From Bacteroidaceae bacterium (GTDB lineage: Bacteria; Bacteroidota; Bacteroidia; Bacteroidales; Bacteroidaceae), in contig JAFTNW010000024.1 of NCBI GenBank assembly GCA_017451695.1, positions 1 through 64,000 of the forward strand: DNA of 64,000 nt, given 5' to 3'. Shown here piece by piece: positions 17,385 through 29,400 of this stretch. Every line of letters begins with the position of its first letter. Position 1 is the stretch's first letter. Position numbers and translations under genes: made by a program. The notes under the pieces were generated by a model, which searched no databases, was not told the origin of the DNA, and saw nothing but the letters and a program-made list of their open reading frames with translations.

Positions 17385-18098
17385 TTATTCAATTTCCACA
17401 ATTCCATAATTTCTGCTTTTACCTCGATAGCGTTTGAGGTCTGACAGCGTGCCATACGTTTCGCCGGTGAGTGGCAGCGATTCGAAGACAAAGCGCTGGT
17501 ATGTATCGGGGTTATAGCACTCGATGGTTGCCACCTCACCGGGCCATGTAGCCCTTATACGCATTTCGAGATATGGCACGCCGTGTGCCTCGCGCATCAC
17601 AGCCTGGCCGCGCAACTCGCCATCCACCACTGCTGCAAGGCGTGTATTGCCCATTGCACCGGTCTTTTGCTCACCATCAATAACCAACGATGAATATAGC
17701 ACGGTTTCGTAGAGGAACTCATTGTAATCCACAGCCTTCCAGTCAAACACATTTACATAGCAACTGTCGTAAACAATTTCCACTTCATTACCATTACTCA
17801 CCCTCTCGGCCTCAACCCTCACGAGTGCCCTGCCGGGCTTCATTGCATTCACCTTGCGGCCTGCAAGCTCAATGGCATCCTCGTCGCCCTCTACCTGCCA
17901 ATAATATGATACAGGTATATCGTTGGGGGACAGCTTCAAATCAAAGGTTATGCCATCGCCCACAATGAGGTCTATCTCGTGGTGCGATATTCTCAATCCA
18001 TTGACGGTGGGCTGCTCCACCTCAAAATTGAAGAACTCTCCACAAGAGCAGAAGATTGCCATTGTAAACAGCAGGAATATGTTACCTATCTGCTTCAT
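17385..18098 (-). CDS. Ig-like (BIG2-type) lipoprotein
   Basis: A 237-residue lipoprotein. The ATG at 18098 is preferred over an in-frame TTG at 18122, because it gives a normal signal peptide (MKQIGNIFLLFTMAIFCSC) with Cys19 acylated. Residues about 30-120 look like a bacterial Ig-like domain of the BIG2 type (LRISHHEIDLIVGDGITFDLKL, MKPGRALVRVEAERV). The rest is a second beta-rich domain ending YGIVEIE. It lies inside the giant operon, 42 bp after the 769-residue FN3 gene and 12 bp before the T9SS-cargo gene. A role as outer-leaflet anchor for the surface assembly is inferred. Confidence 0.75.
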   Translation of the reverse strand: MKQIGNIFLLFTMAIFCSCGEFFNFEVEQPTVNGLRISHHEIDLIVGDGITFDLKLSPNDIPVSYYWQVEGDEDAIELAGRKVNAMKPGRALVRVEAERVSNGNEVEIVYDSCYVNVFDWKAVDYNEFLYETVLYSSLVIDGEQKTGAMGNTRLAAVVDGELRGQAVMREAHGVPYLEMRIRATWPGEVATIECYNPDTYQRFVFESLPLTGETYGTLSDLKRYRGKSRNYGIVEIE

Positions 18099-18140
18099 CT
18101 CTTTTTTATAATATTCAAACAATATATCTATTTGGGTAAA

Positions 18141-20450
18141 TCACTCTATAACTTCACTCTCGGCAGGTAATGCCACCTTCACCACATTGGAATAGGGCGA
18201 CAAGTGGCCCTCCCTGCTGCGCACCCTTATGCGATACTCGGCGGTGTCGCCCGGTTCCAGATGGCTGTCGATGGCAGTAATTTCATTTATGTTCACCGAC
18301 CTCACATAGCGGAATATATCATCGTTATTGCGGCATCGGTATATACATATATACAGTCCTTTGTCGAGCATATCGCGGGTGATACCGCTTATATCCCACG
18401 CCAGATGCACCTGCTCATCGTCGGGCCTGAATACCACACCCATTCTTATCACCAGTGGCAGCATTGTTTCTCCCTTGAAGAGGAACGAGGTTTCAAAAGA
18501 GGGTTCCGATGTAACACCGCTCTCGTTCATAGTCTCTATATGATAGTAATAGCGCGCCTTGCTGTTGGGCTCGGGCGAGTCGGTTACAAAGAGGCGGCCG
18601 TTCTTCACGGAATCCTTTGTGAGCACGCCTATGAGCGAGTTTATCTCCTCGCCGTGCAAGCGGCGATATACATAGTACTTTTCCACGTCGTCCTCGGTAG
18701 AGGGGAACCATCGCATATAGACACGCTTGGTATCCTGCCACACAGAGTCTATGCGGCAGGGGCGCGGTGCATCGTAGTTCTTGCGCTTTACGGTGAGAAT
18801 CTCCGAGAAGGGCGACTCGTTGCCCGAGAAATCGAATGCCTTCACGCGGTAATATGTGTGCCGCTGGGTAACGCCTGTAACAGCCAAAGTGTCAAACACT
18901 ATAGGTTCGCGGCTCATTTTGCCCCTCTTCTGCAAGAAGGTGTGTGTGCTATCGTTGGCATAATAGAGGTTGTAGCCGGCCACATCGGGTTCGGGATTTT
19001 TGTTCCACTTTATGATCACACTGCCGGTGGGCGACATCACATACTGCAATCCTGTGGGCGCCACGGGCGGGGTGAAATCGGCAATAAAGAGTTCTTGCGG
19101 CATTGAAGCCGAGGAATTGTTCAATGTATCCAGGGCAACAACGGTAACGTGGCCTGTACCGAGGAAGGTTACCTCGCAACGGAACGACTGCATTTCGGGA
19201 GCAAGCAATTGCTCATTGAGTTTCACCCACACGGTATCGACCTGTGCATTGTAGTAGTAGATATTGTAACCCATAAAGTCGGGTTCCTGTATGTTCTTCT
19301 CCCAAATGATATCGGCCATAATGGTGTTTTCGGTGGGACGCTCCACATTGAACTGCACGATAACAGGCGCTGTGGGTGGAATAATATCGACCAATTGTGC
19401 CTTGTGTACCTCGCAATAATTACTCTTCTCGCCAAAGGCGTCGTAACCGCAGATGCGATACTCATAGAAACCGGGTTCCAGGTTCACATCCTCGAAAATG
19501 TTCTGCGCTGTGGTTTCGTCTTCTTGCGTCATAAGCGTCATAAAGCGGTTCTCATTGAGCTTTATCCACTCGCCGTTTTCGCCACGGCGCTCTATGTCAT
19601 AGGTGCTGAAATCGTAAGACATAGGCCAGAAAAGACGAATGGAATGGCCATCAACACCTGTAGAGTCGGTTACAATGGGTTCAAACTTCACGGGCTTCTC
19701 GTTCACATTCTTTACATAGGCCGACTGATACACCATATTCAGTTCCTCCTTGGGGATATTTGTTGTTACGGTATATGAGTATTCGGCATTCTTCACAGCC
19801 GTGCTGTCAATGAACATAAGCGCCATTGCCCGAGCAAGATCGGGGCGTATTTCGGAAAGCAGCATAGCATAGGCAAAACGCGTTTGCTGCTCCTCGTATA
19901 CCTGCACGATACCCTCGGCACCATCGCTGCCTATAGCGCTGTTGAGTTCGGTACCCTTGCCATAGAGCATCTGCGCCGCAGTACCTGCAAGCGAGTCGTT
20001 GGCCTCGAAGCGTACCTTCATCTCCTCCAATGTATATGGTTTGAGCGCCTTTTTAAGCGTGTCGGTAACACCATTCCTATCAGTACGCAATATATTGTAG
20101 CCATATCTGTTGGCAAGATACCATGGTGCAAACTCATCGGGGGCCCAGCGCAAGAGCACTCTGTCGCCTTTGGGGCGGGCAAGCACCTGCACCGAGAATG
20201 CCACTGTGGTGGTGTCGCTACGGGTTGTATCTATGGGCTGCGTGAGCAAGTACTCCTCATACTCCTTTTGGCTCATCTTGTTCACATCCACCACCTTTGT
20301 GTCTATGGTATCGGCCGGCACGGTAAGCACCTTGCGGGCTATACTCCTTATTGCCGGTTCCGCATCACCAACACCCACAGCCTGCGCCACCGCAGCCACA
20401 AGCAACGCTGCTGTAATCACCAATCCTCTCATTCTTATATATCCTTTCAT
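18141..20450 (-). CDS. Secreted fibronectin type III protein, conserved partner type of TANFOR giants
   Basis: A 769-residue exported protein with a signal peptide ending near AVAQA. Its first folded module starts SVQVLARPKGDRVLLRWAPD, followed by NRYGYNILRTDRNG. This opening is, from memory, shared by FN3 proteins encoded next to TANFOR-type giant proteins in Bacteroidetes. At least four FN3 modules follow (for example LRWAP, IIWEKNIQEPDFMGYNIYY, IIKWNKNPEPDVAGYNLYY and MRWFPSTEDDVEKYYVYR). No sorting domain or membrane anchor is seen at the C-terminus. It lies 37 bp after the giant gene. Function is unknown; it probably forms part of the same surface complex. Confidence 0.85.
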   Translation of the reverse strand: MKGYIRMRGLVITAALLVAAVAQAVGVGDAEPAIRSIARKVLTVPADTIDTKVVDVNKMSQKEYEEYLLTQPIDTTRSDTTTVAFSVQVLARPKGDRVLLRWAPDEFAPWYLANRYGYNILRTDRNGVTDTLKKALKPYTLEEMKVRFEANDSLAGTAAQMLYGKGTELNSAIGSDGAEGIVQVYEEQQTRFAYAMLLSEIRPDLARAMALMFIDSTAVKNAEYSYTVTTNIPKEELNMVYQSAYVKNVNEKPVKFEPIVTDSTGVDGHSIRLFWPMSYDFSTYDIERRGENGEWIKLNENRFMTLMTQEDETTAQNIFEDVNLEPGFYEYRICGYDAFGEKSNYCEVHKAQLVDIIPPTAPVIVQFNVERPTENTIMADIIWEKNIQEPDFMGYNIYYYNAQVDTVWVKLNEQLLAPEMQSFRCEVTFLGTGHVTVVALDTLNNSSASMPQELFIADFTPPVAPTGLQYVMSPTGSVIIKWNKNPEPDVAGYNLYYANDSTHTFLQKRGKMSREPIVFDTLAVTGVTQRHTYYRVKAFDFSGNESPFSEILTVKRKNYDAPRPCRIDSVWQDTKRVYMRWFPSTEDDVEKYYVYRRLHGEEINSLIGVLTKDSVKNGRLFVTDSPEPNSKARYYYHIETMNESGVTSEPSFETSFLFKGETMLPLVIRMGVVFRPDDEQVHLAWDISGITRDMLDKGLYICIYRCRNNDDIFRYVRSVNINEITAIDSHLEPGDTAEYRIRVRSREGHLSPYSNVVKVALPAESEVIE

Positions 20451-20487
20451 ATTTTGTTATTTTTCTATCAATATTCCAATATAGCCG

Positions 20488-23400
20488 TTATTCGATGCGT
20501 ACACTACCGCCCGCCTCCTCAATGGCACTCTTTATATCCTGGGCCTCGCTGCTGCTCACACCGGTTGCCACAACAGCAGGGAGGTTCTTGGTAAGGTTGT
20601 TGGCATCCAATGTGCCAATGCCACAGGCAGCCTTCAAGGCCTTTATCACGGCAATCCTATTGGCACCCGCATTTGTGAGCACCACATCGAATTCGCTCTT
20701 TTGTGAACTTATATTCACGCTACCGCCCGCACCCTCTATCTCACTCTTTATAGCCTGCGCCTCGGTATTCGTCTTGCCTGTTGCAATGACTACGGGGAGC
20801 GTCTTTACGAGAGTGTTTGCTTGTACCAGAGTGAAACCGCAAACGGATTGCAAAGCCCTAAGCACACTTATCTTGTTTGCCCCCGTGCTTGTGAGAACAA
20901 CGTCGCAGTCGGCAGCCTCGGCCTTCCTCTTGGCGGGCTCTGCCACCTGTACTCCGTTGTGCAACACCACAGCCAAGCCGCCAACATTTTCAATGTCGCG
21001 CTTAAGCGCCGTAGCCTCCTCCTGTGTGTCGAATGTTCCAACAACAGAGGGAGCATTGTCGCAGTATCTCTTTGCTTCGAGCAGGCCATAACCACAATGG
21101 TTGCGCATAGCCGTGATAACATTCAGTACGTTTGCACCGGCGTTGTTCAACTTCACAGCCCAGGGTTTTGCTTTGGGAGCAAGGCCAAGTTCATCGAGCA
21201 TACTGTCGTACTTGCCGCCCTTTGCAACATAGCCCTTGTTGGCACAATCCACTATGGCATCGATGGCAAGTTTCTTGTTTGCCTCGGTAAAGCCACGGCC
21301 CGCAGCAGCCTCATTATTGAAGGCTTCAAGTGCAGTTGTGCAGGCCGATACGTTACCGCCGAGCAGAACGACCTTGAACTCAGTATCCACGGGATTGTTC
21401 TGCGACCAATTGGCAATGAAATTCAATGCCACATCGGCCGAAGTAAAGCTTATGTTGGTGTTTGTGGCGGTATTCAAGCGCAGGTTACTTATTGAAACAG
21501 CATCAAGGTCGCCACGCAGATTCAAGAACTTGCCACGGTAGTTCAATGTCTGTATCTTGCAACGGTATATATTGAGGCTCGCAAGAATCATTAGCTCGCC
21601 CAACTTGTTCGAAGAATCGTTTATCGAAAGAACTTCACCCTCGTGAGTTACCTTGAGATTAGTGGTTACATTCTTTATTGCCTCTTCAAATACCTCACGG
21701 TTGATGACGGTGTTTGTGAGGTCGAGGCTTATTGCCTTGCGTGCAAATTCCAACGTCTCAAGAGGAACCTTGCCGTTTGACAAATCGTATATACCCATAG
21801 TCGGTACCATGAACCGGCGTATGGAGTTCTCCGAAGCATTGACATTTGTTACCGACGGCATATAGCTGAGCACTGTCAATATATCGGGTACGTTCATACC
21901 TGCGCAGCTGAACTTGGTTACACTCTTCACATCCTCCACGTGCAGATACTCCTTGCCGGGAGCGTGCTTGCTCTTGAGCGACTCATACAATCTGTAGCCC
22001 ATAGCGCGGCCCATTTTCAGGTCGTCGGTGGTGCGTGTCTCGTGCAGGCCGAACTCGTCGAGCAGCTCATCGAAACGAGCACCCTTGGGTACCTCGCCCG
22101 AATAGGCATATGGCAAGAGAATGTTGTTTGCCATATGCTTCATCTCGCTGCTCAACTTGCCCACCGAGCCTGTCATAGTGGTGGAGTTGATGAACGAAAG
22201 CATACCGTTAATTTTGGTATTCACCTCCTCGTTACCTGTCTGCACTCTCATTGTGAACTTGCGGTTGGGGTTGTCGTCAATCCACTTGTTTATCCACAGG
22301 AGCGGCATATCCACGGTTTGGAAGACAAGTTCAACAGGCTGCTCCTCGTTCATAAGCAGCAGTTTCTCCGTCTTGCAGGTACGTTTGCCGCTTGATGCGA
22401 ATGTCAATGCCTTACCACTGAACTTAATCTCGGGAATATAACAGCTATGCAAGTAGAGCGAACGGTTGGTACTGAGCATTGTCAATGAGGCAGGAGAAGA
22501 TTTTTCATCCGTGAAAATTATCAGCTCCTCGGCGCCCAAATCGCCGTTCATAATCAAATCGCCACCTACCGCCGCGCCACGTGCCGCATTCAGTATGCCA
22601 TCATCGATGTACGAGTGCGACAGATCTATTCTCTTTGCACAACCGCCATAATCATTCTGTAGAGTCTCGAGCAACGGGTTGTTCGACAGGTTAAGGTTAT
22701 TTAATCCATTGAGAGGAATGCTCACCTCCTTCATTTCGTTACCCGTGGCATCGATATCCTTGACATTAGGCATAAATTCAAGCATACCGCCGAGGCTTAC
22801 AACCTCCATATTGGCACACTCGAGCGAGGTGAGGTTCTTCACATCGGCAACATGCAGAGCACGATAGCCGAGGCTGTCGGGGCGCAGTTTATCCTTCATA
22901 TATTTATAGAAGGTTTCGCCCATTGCCGCACGCAGTTTCTTGTCGTTGGTTGTAATAACCTCTACATCTATGTTCTCCTCCTCGTCATATTTTTCGAGGT
23001 TATCGCTATTTCTGCCATAGACCATACGGGTGGTGTGTTTGTTTTCGGGGTACTCGCTCCATTCGGGCCATCTGCTGAACCAGTTGCGGTCATTTACAGC
23101 CCACACAACCACCTTGCTGCCGGCAGTACGCTGGGGAACACCCGCGCAAAGCCTTGTGAGCTTGCAGTTTGAAGAGCCGAGCAGTTTCGCATGTATCACA
23201 TCGCAACCACTCACATCGATAGAGCGCAGGTTGGGGAACGACGAGGTGTTGTAGGCAACATACGCTCTTATGATGGGGTTACGTGCAATATTCACCTCAA
23301 CCAGACTGCGCAGATTCAAGTAATGCGACTCCCCTTCCCCACTGCAACGGAAATAGAAATATCGGCTGCCTTTGGGGCCTATTGAGTTAAGAGCGCAATC

Positions 23401-26400
23401 GGCAGCATAGAGGTATTGCAATGAGGTCGCATTCTCCGAGAAGAGCAGACTCGTGAGCGATGCATTGTTCGACACATCTATTCTCTTTATTCCTGTTGCC
23501 GATTTCAAATCAACCTCGGCAATATCGCCAAGTGCTCTCTTGGCCTCGAACACCTGCAAGCGACCGAGGTTGGCAGGCATAACAAGATTGCCCTGTGTGA
23601 AGTTATTGTCGCTGCACACAAGTTCTTGCAGAGAGGTGAGCCTGTCCATCACAAGTTCTGTGAGAGCATTGCCCGCACAATGCAACTTGATGAGCTTGGG
23701 ACATACATTGGGATAGAGAGTCTCTATGCTGTTGTTGTCGCACTTCAAAGAAACAAGGTTGGGCATAATATCCAATGGCAACTCCGTCAGTTCGTTGTTG
23801 CTCACCTCCAACTCAATGATATCGCTGTTGCTGTTTATCTCAATTCTGCGTATATTGTTGTTATTGGCATAAACCTTTCTAAGTTTGGGGAAGCCGCTCA
23901 AGTCGAGTTCCTTCAATGCATTGTCGTTCACGTTCAGAGACGTAAGTGCCGGCATAAAATAATCGAGATATTTGATTGATTTTATATCCAAGCCTTCGGC
24001 ATCGAGAGCAACCTGCTTTGCCGCCCAATCATAGAAGTTCATCTGTGCCTTTTCGGCAAGCGATGTAAGGTGGGCATTCAGGTTCTTGTCAAGGTCGTCG
24101 GTTGTCACATTCTCCTCCCTTCTCTTTGTCTCAAACATCACATAGTAGTTGGGAGAGTTCATATCGTTTATTCTTGCAAGAGCAGAACCAATATTAAACG
24201 TAGTTACGTTGCTGGCAATAACATTGCGCATAGCCTGGCTTGCACCGCTGCGCACCTGATAACCTACCTTTATGTAATCCTCGCGCAATTTATTGGCTGC
24301 ACTTATATCCAATGATGCGAGATGGTTCAAACGCAGGTCGAGCCTCTCGATATTGGGGTTGTTGCTGAGGTCAAGTTCTGCAAGGTCGCAATCCACCACG
24401 CTGAGTGTGCGCAGAGCATCGTTTGAAGCCAAATAGAGGTTTTTCACACCCTTGTGCTTTGTCGAGCTCCAACCGACGGCTGCATAGCCGTCGTCGGTTG
24501 AGTTGTCGCCGGCACGCATATCTATTTGCAGTGTCTTGAGGTTGGGGTTGAACTTGAAGTCGAGTGTCTCCACATACCAACGCTTCATAACAACCTTCTT
24601 CAGTTTGGGATTGCCCTCAAAGGTCAATGCCTTGTTGTTCTGCCTGAATGTGTTGTGCGCGCTGCCACTGTTTTCATACAGTTTGAGGATTTCCAGATTA
24701 GGCATATTCTTCAATGCATCGAGCGACTCTATATATATATACTTATAGCCATCGTGCAGATAAATGACACTAAAATCGAGAGTCAGGTTGGTTATGGCAT
24801 TCATCTCGTTGATGTGCATACGGCCGTCCTTGTTGGTGTCGTAACTCTGGAGGATATAGTAACGCAGCACCTCGTCACCTATGTGTACATACTCCTCGGC
24901 CGATACAGCCACATCTTGGCCGTATTCGTAATTACCACGGCCATTGAAATCGGATTTTATGAGCACCGTGCGCTTTGAACTTGTCAATGGGCGCATACCG
25001 TAGTTGCTTGCATTGTAGCTGCCGCCACGGCCGCTCACAGTGGCAATGTTGTAGCCGTCGCAGAAACGCACGCGGGCCGATATGCTCTGAATGCGGTTGA
25101 GGAACGAGCTTGCCTTGAAGAGCGAATAGTCGCCTGTCATATATTTATAGGCTGTTGTTCCTGAACGGCCGCAATTCTTGCTATTCAGACCGTACTTGCC
25201 CGGGTGGTCGGCTGCATATATGAGGCCAATCTGCCATACAGGCATCATTGCATACTGGGGATATGAGCTTCCACCCTGATTGTAAGGCTTCACATATCCC
25301 TTGAACATTGTACCATTGTCGGCAGCATCGGTAAACTTGAAGTCGTTGAAATGCCTGTAATACTCGTATTTAGCCTTTAACTCTTTTTCAAAATTCTCTG
25401 CAACATTGGCGTCGGACTCCATAGCCTTCCATATATTGGCTATCACTCGGTTTGGACCATAGCTGTTGCTCGAGCCCATACAACTTTCGTCGTAAGAGAA
25501 CCAACGTTTGCAGTAGGCAGGGCTGAAGAGTTTTTCATACTCCTGGAAACTCATTGATGCACCGTTGGCATTGCCGTTGCGCAACCAGTTGAAGCTCGGT
25601 TCAAAGGTTACACCCCTTGAGCCGTCGAAGTTACTCTGCCTCCACGTTCTCTTGCAGAAGTCGTAGGAAGGAGTGGCCTCGTAGGCTATGGCAGCTATCG
25701 AGTGCCAGTAGTTGAGTGCATAATAGGGATTGTTGTTTCTTGAATTACTTCCCTTCAGCACCACATCATCTACCTTGCAATAGAGCACCGAAGTGTTCTT
25801 TGAATTGGGCTCGCTGAACTGGTCGACAAGCGGCGGTGTTGTGTACCACTGATACTCCTCATTCTGCACAAACTCCTGGAAGTTACGGTAGCCGTTGTAT
25901 TTGTAATCCTGTGTATATACCACCTCGGCAAAGCCCTGTGCATTGGATTTCAACTGCTCCTTGTACTCCTTTATGCGCTGCTCGGCCTCGTTCTCGCCGT
26001 ACATCTCACCCACCTCCTTGTAGTAATTGTAGAGGTCGCGTATTGCCTGGTTGGTGGTAGCATCGCCGGCTTTAGCATCGCCTTCGGCAATGACCTCGTC
26101 CATTTCGGCAAGTTGCTGCTCGTACGAATCGACATCCTCTTTTGTCATTGCCATAATGCTCTTGTAGTTCTCCTCAATCATATCCATATATGAGTTGAGC
26201 TGTGCGCGGTTCACGCGCTGAACCTCAAAGCGGTATCTCTTGCCCTTTACAAAGAACTCGCCGGGAACGGGCTTGTCTATTGTAACGGTGGCATATTTGA
26301 ACTCGTTGCCGTCTTCGTCAATACCCTGTTCCACAACCTCTATTACAGGCAGATTCTCGTACTTCGACACCTGCCCCTTGCGCAAGCCGGCACGGGCATC

Positions 26401-29400
26401 GGGCAGAATATAACGGCCTGTAGCCTGGTCATACTCCTTTATGCTTGCCACAAATTCGTAGTCGGGGTTGTGCCAGTAGTCGTCGCGCACGTGTGCCTCC
26501 ATAAACGAGGGCTGTGTAGCATCGTCGAGCGACTGTGTGAACGGTGTGATGTTGGGCAGATAACCAACCACCTCATCATTTATATTGTCGCTTAGCTTGC
26601 CTGTACGGAAATATACATAACGCTCGTCGGCAAACGGGCGGTGTTCCTCCTTGTAGCCCGAGAGCGAGTCCTTGTAAATAGGATCGACCTCGCGACCATC
26701 AACAACCTCCTTGCAGGTACCGCGTAGCTTCACGCGATAGAGAGTGTTGGGTTTGAACGAGCCTGTTCGCAACTCGTAATTCTCCTTGTCGAATGTGGGG
26801 TTGCTGTGTGTAATATATGTTGTATATGCGCTACGCTCGTCGTCGGTGGGGTCGCTATCGTCATACTCCTTCATCTCGAAGTTGTTGTCGAGGTGGAACA
26901 CATACATACGTGTTACGTTGCCACCGTCGCCGTCCATTCCGTTCACCTCCATTGTGGCAGCCTCATCTACAAGTGCAAGCACCTTGTCTATCTTCATATT
27001 GGTGGTGAAGGTAGATTTTCCATAGCATGATACAAGAGATTTGTCGCTCCATCCCTTTTCAATATCCTCATCACCGGGCTGCACATCGCCGAAGATCTTT
27101 ATATCGTCGAGCGGGTTGCCCATTTCGGGAACGCACACCTTACCGGCCTTCATCTCAATGGTAGATGAGAACTTGATGAGACCGCCAAGCACCGAGCCCT
27201 TGGCACGCATACGGCCATATACCCAGGTGGGGTTGGGGAAACCACCTTGCAGCAGCGCGCCCATAGTCATATCCACCAAAGGCACCTTGCCTTTATATAT
27301 CCACAAGTCGAGCATAAGACCAAGCTCGCCCTTGAGCATTGCATATATCTGGCCTGTTGCATAGAAACCATTCTTGCCGCCTGCACGCGAGCCGTCGGTA
27401 CATCTGACACCCTCTTTATACTGCTTGAGTATGAGATCGAAACCAAGCATACCTTCCACGTTGGCATAGCAGAATACTGCGTTGCAACCAATTTCGGCAC
27501 CAAGAGCACCACCCACCATTATACCGCCGTTTATATCGCCGGCAGGGCCGCCCTTCATTGTCTGTTCACGCGCAGCATCGAGCTTGCTCTTGAGGCTGGT
27601 ATCAACCTTGCCATCGGCACCCTTCATACCAAGTGCCTCCTGCACCTTGTCGGGGATATCAGGCAGCTTGCCGTTGCCCGGGAGCTCGTTACCCAGGCAC
27701 AAGTATGCGTTGGCATAAACCTTGGCCCACAAGCCTACGGGTGAATCCTTGCCCACCTCGAAATCTATGTACGTAATGCGGCAACGCTTGGTCTCATCGG
27801 GCTCGCCCACATACAGGTGCCAGAATGTCTTGTTCTGTGCCGGGTAGTTGCGTATCTCGAATTCCAGATTTATGGTTGCTCCGCAGCCCGACTTCACATA
27901 GCCCTTACTCTCGAGCTTGCCCGCAGCCGAGCTTTGGTTCTTCTGCTCGCCCTTGTTCTCGCTGTCGGCATTCTTCTGGTCGAGGGCCTGCAAGTCCGAT
28001 ATTGGAGCCTTCACCTGATACTCCTCGCCTGTGAATTTCTTGTACATCGCGGCAATGTCGCTATCCACCGTTACCGACAACTTGAACATCTTATGCTCAT
28101 TTTTCTTCTCCTCTAATTTCTTCCTGAGATCGCCGGTACTCATCGCAGCCTTTTCCTCCTCGGTAATGTCGGGCGTTGTGGTGTCCTCGTATATTATGGT
28201 TACCTTTCCGTTCACAAGACCACTCTTGGCATCGGCCGATGCGCAAAGAGCGTGTACCTCACCCTGCATCACAACACCGGGCACCCTTATGCCGTCTTTC
28301 TGTATATCGACCATAACAAGCAGGGTAGCCTCGCCGTTTATAATCGTTTCGTCGCCCACGGCAAGCCCCACGCCAAACATACCGCCATACGATTTATATT
28401 TGGGTTTCAGACTCTTTTCAAGTGCATCCACCATATCGTCGGCGCCATCCACGTCGGACACCGCAGCTGAGTAGTTTATGAAGAAACCACCCGTAATCTT
28501 CTGCAGGGACACAGGACCCAATGGCAATCCCCTGCCGAAGCCGGCCTTAGCAAGGAAATATCCCGCGCGGTAATATTCGTCCTCGGCCTCATCGTCTTCA
28601 TCGAGTTTAAGGTCTTCCTCGGTCTTCTTCATCTTGTAGTAACCACCAGCGAGGTCTATCTCGAAGAGACCCTTTACCTTGACATCGAGGTCGGCATCGA
28701 AGCCCGATTTTTCTTCCTCGTCGGAAACCTCAAGATCACCTACCACAGAAACCATCCCGGCAAATTGGCCCTCGACGTGCATCGACTTGAACTCGACCTC
28801 CTTATACTTTATGGTGGTCTCTTCCCAATTGATTTCGGACCATATCGTGAGCCCCACCGTGGCGCCAAGACCAAATTTCTTGTTACCCATAACAACGACA
28901 CCGCCCTCTATGCCAAGGCCCAAGGTTTCGCCACCATCGCCCACCTCCATAGAGATATTGTCGAGCACGAGCGGCATTCCCCAATAGGTACCTTCGTCGC
29001 TGCCCGGCTCGCCGGCAAGCGCCCACTTACCCGTGTGGAAATTGGTATTTCCATCGGGGCTTTCCACACCCTGGCCATCGCTCTTTTTCTTGCCGTCTTT
29101 GCCATCCTTCTTCTCATTCTTCTTGCCGGTGAGCAAACTTTGGTCGAAGTTGGCAATACGCATATTCTTGAATGGAATATCGGGTAGCTTAAAATCTATC
29201 TTTTCGGCACAGGTGATGCTTACCTTACCATCGAGACATAGCTCCACAAGCGTTTGCTTGCCTTTGGGCAAAGTGTCGCAATAAATAACATTGAAATATG
29301 TGCTGTCTTTGTTGAACTTTACTTTGGCCAACATAAAATCGAGCCCAACCTCGTCGTCAAGCTGCTGCATACGGAAATTCACAGCAAGACCATCTTTCTT

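Noticed and set aside
18099..18122. Upstream TTG start for the Ig-like lipoprotein
   Set aside because: It would add charged residues (FEYYKKE) before the signal peptide, whereas the ATG at 18098 gives a normal lipoprotein signal.
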